Below are positions 58,024-64,000 of a DNA stretch of 64,000 nucleotides, one piece after another. Made by a program: the position numbers and the translations under genes. The notes beneath the pieces were generated by a model. The model saw nothing but the letters and a program-made list of their open reading frames with translations. It did not search any database and was not told where the DNA came from. The stretch comes from Euglena gracilis (Eukaryota > Euglenida > Euglenophyceae > Euglenales), in assembly GCA_039621445.1 (NCBI GenBank), contig CP154956.1, forward strand, positions 76,670,192-76,734,191, in the 5' to 3' direction. Numbering within the stretch: the first letter of the stretch is position 1; every line of letters begins with the position of its first letter.

Positions 58024-59614
58024 ACACGACAGTCGTGACGGTTACCCAAGGGGTGTTAACTGTACCACAGACAGGGCAGAAGCGAGGCCACTTGTCGGGG
58101 GACTTTCCCACGCGGGTACAAGTGACAGCGTCCCAGGGGAGGGGACCCCCCCAGAAGGCACTTTTTGGGGGGGGGGGGAGGGAAATCAGGAATTGGCCTC
58201 CGAATGTTGACCCGCCCACTGTGCCTCCCGGGAAACTTGGAGGCAACGTTTCACAAATTTGCCATGCACACAGGGGGTGTGCCAACCGCACAGTGTGCCG
58301 AGGACAAAGGGAGGGGAGGGGGTAAGAATTATTTTCTTGCCGCCTGTTCTTCTTGATCTGTTGGAAATTCGGACAATTGGATAAGATTATGGTATGAAAA
58401 ATCAAAAATGAAAAAAATTAAAAAGGTATGAAAAATTTAACAAAGTTTTGTGGCGCTCCTACCGGGCCTCCTCCCATTGGCCTCAGGGCTCTGTGCTCGC
58501 CCTCAGAGGGATCAAAATTACCATTCCAAAACCCCATCTTGGAAAAAAATGAAAAAAGGGAATTTGTTTTGGAATTATAACCCGATGCAGTTTGCCCTGG
58601 CTGTGTCTGACTGGAATTCGGCCCAGCGCTCCAACTCCTTCAAGTGTGCTTCGTACAGCTGGAGTTGCAGTTCGTAGCGACGCTTTTGCTTTGTGATGGT
58701 GACGTACGCGGTCTTCCCCATGCCGCCTGCCAACAGTGTGCCGCCTCTCCTCTCCGTTGCCACTCTGGGAAGGGCATAGAATGAGTGAGGAAGGGGGAGG
58801 GGGTGGCTGTGGACCCTCTCGGGGGGTCTACCGCCCAAGAAAAACTCCAAGTGCAAAATATGGGATATTTTGGGCTTCAAATGCGCTAAAAACGTGCTTT
58901 AGATTTCTTTTTTTACTAAGCGAAAAATGCCAAAACATTTCCTGGCGCTCAGCGCCAGGGAAAGAGGAAATTAACAGCTGCACCATGAAACCACCAATCA
59001 GCCCCCCCCCCCGGGGGGGGGTTCGGTCACCCCAGCCCACTCAGGCCGAAATCGCCCAAAATTAAAGAATTTTCCCGTTCTTAAAATTTTCCAGCGCCTT
59101 CGGTGCCGGGAGGATCACTTTTGACCACTTCTGGCCGCTCCCACGGGAGGATATGCCACTCCAACTCCCCCCCCCTGTGGGTGGGGATGGTCGGACCTCC
59201 TGTTGCCTGGATCTCCTGTTCAAAACAAATGCCCACTTGGCATGCTACCCTGGGCAGTATGCCTGCAGGGTGCTGTGTCCAACAATTTTGAAATTCCGAT
59301 GGGTAAGGTCAAAAACTGGAAACAAATCACTGACCATAAATTTTTTTGCTCCTGCTTTTTTTATGCAACAATTGCATAAAATTTATGCAACAATTGCACA
59401 AAACATGCAAAATAATGCAAATGCAAAAAAATTAAACTGTGACCCATCAGAACGTGAGAACACCGACTCATTCTTAGGCGGCGCGAATTGCCCAACCGAT
59501 TTTTGCGTTTTTTGGCGTTTTTTGGCTGTTTTAAAAACACCTAAAAGGGCAAAAATATTTGAGCTGAGAGGGGTGTGTGGCAGCTTTGGGCCAAAATTTA
59601 ACAGAAGTGGTTTT
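58022..59614. other. No recognisable gene
   Basis: A minus-strand frame near 58300-58060 has scattered Cys (RFCPVCGTVN) but no recognisable domain. The rest is low complexity. Confidence 0.35.
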
Positions 59615-62073
59615 GCGCGGTATTCCGCTTAGCCGATTTCCGATTGTGTGTGAGTTGTGTGATTTGAGAGTGTACTAGAACTGTTTGAAATGGCTGGAAA
59701 AACACCGACTTTGAACAGGTGTGACACCGGGCTGTGTGTCCATGGTTTACGTTAATAACAGTATTTGAGAGACGAGTGAACAATACAAGTGTGTGCGGAT
59801 AACCGCGTAAAACGAAAGAAGAGGTGGCAGACGACGGAGTTAAACGTTTGGGCGGATATCCGCGCACAATGCACTTGTACGCGGATAACCGCGTGCAAGT
59901 GAAAACAAAGAATGGTACGCGGATTACCGCGTACAATGACACAAACAGTTGCTGCTTGGTGGGAGGGAATCCGCCTGGTATGTGTGTATACGTGTTGAGT
60001 GTAAGGCGACTGGGTGTAAGCGGGAATCCGTGTGGCCGGGTTAAGGGTGAGCAGAAAAAGCAAAGCATTTGTGGACGATGGGATGGGGGTAGAAGATGGA
60101 AACCACCCTAGAAATGAAGTCTGCTGGTTTGTTGGCAAAGTCTTGCAACCCTACTTGTGACACCAGTCACAGGCGTGAATCTTTGCGGAAGACACGAACG
60201 ACAGACTTTGTTGCCAGGTCGCCAGGCAGTTTGCAACTGAATGGCGTCTGGCGTGTTCTGGTGAGTTTGAGGGGTGGAGGTTTACGGAAACCAGGGAGAG
60301 GATATTGAACCAGCAGGGTTTGACCAACCGAGGAGAGACGGCCAGCCCTTAAACTTGGGCACTCAGAGCAGGGGTGGTTTTCAAAAGGACCAGGCACACT
60401 TGTGTCGAGAGTGGTTAGATGGATGGAAGCCAGATGCATCGGGTCAAACATCGACCCGGCGTTGGTTGGGAACGACCGCCTTCTGGTTTACCCCCCCCCC
60501 ATCCCACACGGCTTTTGACTGGTGGAGACCACCGTTGCCTCCTCCGGAGGCATGTTGCCGACCCCAAAGGAAGAAGAGCCAGAAAAAAAAGAGGTGGTTT
60601 GGGCATTTTGCCTGAAATTCAGCAAAAACTGCAGATTTTCAAAGGAAAAATGCTGTAACACTGTTTCAAAAAACAATTGAAAAGGCCTTGATTTTCTCAG
60701 AACCTGGAGGACTTCTTCCGAAAACCCCCCGAATTTTGTTCGACTGCTGCCACCAAGTGCTGAAACAGGAGTTTCTCCATCCATATGTTGAATCACTTCT
60801 TCGTCAGCCTTCCCCAAACCCTGATTTTGGGCCACCAAGACGGTTGGGTTCCAGGAAGAGGGCTCTGGGAGGTGCTTTTGTTCCTCCTGAGAAATCAACC
60901 TCAGTTTTTTGGCCGTTTTTCGGGACAATAACAAAACATCTTCTCTACCGCAGCTCACCTGGCCTGGCAACTGACACGTGCGTTCCACTGCTGTCCCTGC
61001 GGCCACCCCTTCAGCACTAGCCAGGGGGAACATTCCTGCGTCCGAATTGCAGAGGAGGGTGTCCACCTCCTGCTCAAATGCCAGGCGGGTTTCCGCCTGC
61101 TCGGTTGCTTGCTGTCACGGCGCAGCAGCCACAGCTCCCTTTCAACCTGTCCCGACCAACTGTCAAAAACGATGTCGCCACACGTCACCACTGACACCGA
61201 CACTTCGGGACACCAAAATATCACAAAACAAAACCCATCAGAACAGCAACAAGATCCACGCGGGTTTCTGCCCAAACTTCATCTGTGCGGAAACCCGCGC
61301 AAACTAAAAACGAAGTAGGCGGATAACCGCGCACTGCCATCGTTCAATAACGACCCAAAATCCCCTCCCTCTCCCCCAAACCTGTTCATTAACAACTTCA
61401 CGTGATGACCCACTTCTGGACGTTTCAGCACGTTCCCACTTCCCGCTCCCACGTGTCATCCACAAACACTGTTCTCGAAAACACGAACTGTTCTCATTCT
61501 CAAACCCTTCTGCGCGGGTTTCCGCCTGAGAGATCATCACTTCTGTACGCGGTAAACCGCCTAACCTCGTTTTTACCTTCATTCCCAGTCCAGTCCCCTC
61601 CGTTAGGGCAGCATCTCTTCATCACAAAAACTCATTTTGCGCGGTTTACCGCCTAAAACGTCTCTTCCAAGGAATTGTAGCATCTGTTGGGCAGTGCTGT
61701 GTGTTCACCTCCCCCGTCACTGGTCCTCGGGACTCACGAGAGGTTCAAAAGTGCGCGGGTTGCTTAAGCGGGTGCCTCTTCTTCACCTGCCACACTGTGT
61801 CACCCCCCCTCCAGAGGGGGGTCCGACAGCAACGCCAAACAACCCGGGCTCCGGTGGCCAGGTGTTCTCCGGTCGTTTTCTGTTTTTTCAAAATTTCAGG
61901 GCGTTCCAGGGGGGTGTTTTCCAAAACCCCCCTAAAACGACCATAAATTCTCAATATCGCCACTTTGTCAAAATGCTTAAAATGAACCCTTAACGACCCA
62001 AATTTTTGTGCTTGTGCCATCCTCTCAAAATTTCGAGCACATAACAGTGAGTTTCGTAAACGGAAACCCGCGC
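59615..62073. repeat. Dispersed short palindromes, consensus GCGGNTNNCCGC
   Basis: At least eleven near-palindromes: 59615, 59795 (GCGGATAACCGCG), 59852 (GCGGATATCCGCGC), 59881, 59919 (GCGGATTACCGCG), 61084 (GGCGGGTTTCCGCC), 61287, 61319, 61512, 61549 (GCGGTAAACCGCC), 61641 (GCGGTTTACCGCC), plus weaker ones at 59966, 60020 and 62060. Spacing is irregular (about 30-1100 bp) and intervening sequence is unrelated, so this is neither a CRISPR nor a tandem array. Confidence 0.8.
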
Positions 62074-64000
62074 ACCCCAAGCGTGCAAAAAATCGCAAAA
62101 AATTTGGGCAATTCGCGCCGCCTAAGTCATTGGACGTTCCCAGTTGAGTTGGTCAAATACAAAGGTCAAAAACAGTCACCTTGGGAAAGCTGGCGCCGCA
62201 CACTGTCTGGAACCCCTGTGGCATCCACTGCCCCAGAGGAGCGCAATGAAGAGCTATAGCCACCAAGTAGATGCTGCACACAGGGCCAGTGGAGAGGACC
62301 ATTGGGCAAATAGTGTGCAACATGAAAGGCATCTCTACCATCAAACCAGCTGCCGTGTTTCGACCATTCATTTGATTTAGCGTCCGAGAGGTCGAAGGCA
62401 CATTGAACCTCCTTTGTCCTCAACGAAACCCTTCCCTCCTGTCCAGTGCTCTATCCCTGGATACCGTAGCTTAGGCGTCAGGAAAAAAATTCATGATACC
62501 ATCCCCGAATCCACTTTTCCTTTGGCAAGAGGGCTCTGGGCAGCAGGGAAACAGCATGCGAAGCTGAGAACACCCAGGCCCTGGCCTGTTGGCCCAGTTG
62601 CGGGCGTGAGGAAGGTTGTTGAAGTTCTGGTAGACGAACGTTTTCTGGCGGCAGGGGCCTCTGGGTCGGAGAAAAGGTGTCGGCGCCACAGCGCCAGACG
62701 AATGGTGGGCATGGACCACCAGGGTGGTGCTTGCTTGACCAAAAGAAAGAGAATGATTTCTTAAAATGGGGACTTCCTCCACTGAGATTAAATTCTGCGC
62801 ATAAATAAACAATTTCGCGCTGCACGGAAACCGCCATCAGGAATATTTTAAAAGAAACGACAACAACACAAAAACAGTCTCATCAAGAATGCACTGCAAA
62901 TACCTCTTGGAAAGTTTACCTTCAAGAAAGATGTGCGAGGTCCATTGTTAACAAATTGGCTGGCGGGAGGAAAATGGTGGTGTCAGGGAGAGGGTAAGCT
63001 GATCAGGAAGGGTGGGAAACTAAAATGGCTTGGGGCGATCGCCTTCACATTTACACGCGCCAAAGCTCATCCATTCCACATGTGCACCCTCTGGTCTTTG
63101 AAATCTGGAAAACGCAGGGAGGAGGGGCTGAGCTCCCAGTAAAAAAAAAAATACAATCCTTGGACGTGTTGCTATTTGGACTCTATCTCCCAAATTGGTG
63201 GATTTGTTTTGGATTTCGAAATTTTCTTTGAATTAGCTTGGATTTCTTCGGATTAAAAAGGAAGGGGTGAGGAACATTGGCATCATAGTCCGGGAAGCTT
63301 TCATCTCCGTACCTGCGGATCTGGCCTCTACACTCTTCAATCTTTGGGGCGGAATGGTCCGAAAATTCCTCGGTGCAAAATATTCTCACTGGCCTTTTCC
63401 ATCATTGTTGTCTTTGGGATTTGCATATTCTGCCTGGGGTTTTCGGCTGAAACAATGATCGAAGCGCCCTTGGGGTGGGATGTGGGCCAACTGCCCCCAA
63501 CCCCCCCCCCCCCCCTGCAGGAGGTGGGCATGTGCGCCAGCGACTGGCAAGGTACCTCACTACTTTGTTGTCGGGCGTCGTCGGCACTTTGTTGGCGGGT
63601 TTGTTGTCCCTCTTCTCATAAAACCAGGCACATGCCTGAACACCCCGCCCTTGAGTGCCTCCTCTCCGGCGTTCGGAGCCACCTGGGCCAGAGCTTCGCA
63701 AAAACGCCTCCACCTGCGGATGTTCGGGAACCCGCTCATCCGGTCGCTCCCAGCCAGAGGTGTTTTAGGACGCGGGGGGGGGGACCCCAGGGGGATACTA
63801 CTTTTCGGCGCCGAAGACGCCGAATTTTTTTGAAAAAATGCTATTTTTGGCATTTTTCGTGATTTTTTGCCATTTTCGGGGAAAAGTGGGTGGGTCCCCG
63901 GGACCCCCCCCAGGGGGGGGACGCCGGGGCCCCCCTCCCGGTCACCAAAACTTTAAAAAACCTCTGCTCCCAGCGCAGCTCAGGCGGCGCCCGAGTGGCC
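62074..64000. other. No supported gene
   Basis: Several overlapping minus-strand frames lie at 62150-62840, one with a hydrophobic stretch (TICPMVLSTGPVCSIYLVAIAL). They overlap in different frames and none shows a conserved domain or clear splice structure. An intron-rich host gene exon remains possible. Confidence 0.3.

Noticed and set aside
58060-58405. Possible zinc-binding gene (RFCPVCGTVN, LCPRHTV)
   Set aside because: Too few ligands in a consistent spacing. LCPRHTV-like frames also recur in repeat R1 copies, so this is probably repeat-derived.
59615-62073. CRISPR array
   Set aside because: The palindromes are short and variable, spacing is irregular, spacers are far too unequal, and the sequence is eukaryotic.
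62150-62840. Multi-exon membrane-protein gene
   Set aside because: Overlapping frames on one strand with one hydrophobic stretch, but no recognisable family, no consistent splice sites and no agreement on frame.

Overview
This window is nuclear DNA of a microbial eukaryote. It is built almost entirely from nested retrotransposons, followed by about 14 kb of repeat-rich DNA with no recognisable host gene. The evidence is reverse transcriptases of Ty3/gypsy and DIRS (tyrosine-recombinase) type, LTRs with polypurine tracts and initiator-tRNA-Met-like primer sites, chromodomains, long (CA)n and trinucleotide microsatellites, and very many C/G homopolymer runs. No bacterial operon, rRNA, tRNA or CRISPR was seen. 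The host cannot be fixed from this sequence. Ty3 elements carrying a cytosine-methyltransferase domain, together with DIRS elements, fit an alga (dinoflagellate or chromerid-like alveolate) best, but that is inference.

Layout. (1) 1-7393, minus strand: element A, a Ty3/gypsy chromovirus with a long Gag, a phage-type C5-methyltransferase-like domain and an integrase tail plus chromodomain. Protease, RT, RNase H and most of integrase are deleted. A Cys-rich ORF and a zinc-knuckle ORF follow. (2) About 7918-11286, plus: 3' part of a C-type element, with an envelope-position ORF, polypurine tract and LTR. It abuts a DIRS fragment (11287-11793). (3) 12705-14330: chromodomain remnant and two repeat families that recur at 51.8-53.0 kb and 55.3 kb. 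(4) 14555-44483, plus: DIRS-like element D, about 4.7 kb when intact, split by three insertions. These are LTR element B (14833-26989, minus, 4-bp duplication CTTG), LTR element C (28752-41416, plus, 5-bp duplication TCATG) and a 411-bp MITE-like element (43176-43586, TA duplication). Removing each insertion restores D's reading frame. (5) 44737-49296, minus: DIRS-like element E, with its recombinase N-terminal part inverted. (6) 49297-64000: satellites, microsatellites, a 34-G run and a scattered family of short palindromes.

How the genes work together. In A, B and C, Gag (coiled coil, capsid, RRM-like fold, then a zinc knuckle or Gly-Lys tail) lies in the same frame as Pol and is separated from it by one stop codon (TAG, TAG, TGA). 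This suggests expression of Gag-Pol by stop-codon readthrough. Pol starts with the methyltransferase-like domain. In B and C it continues with protease, RT, RNase H and a DD35E integrase, and B ends in a chromodomain. D and E encode a nucleic-acid-binding protein, a DIRS-type RT/RNase H, an NPPW-containing region and a tyrosine recombinase. Their inverted termini match an internal complementary region as DIRS replication requires. Most copies carry frameshifts, often in homopolymers, so they look recently active but now mostly defective.
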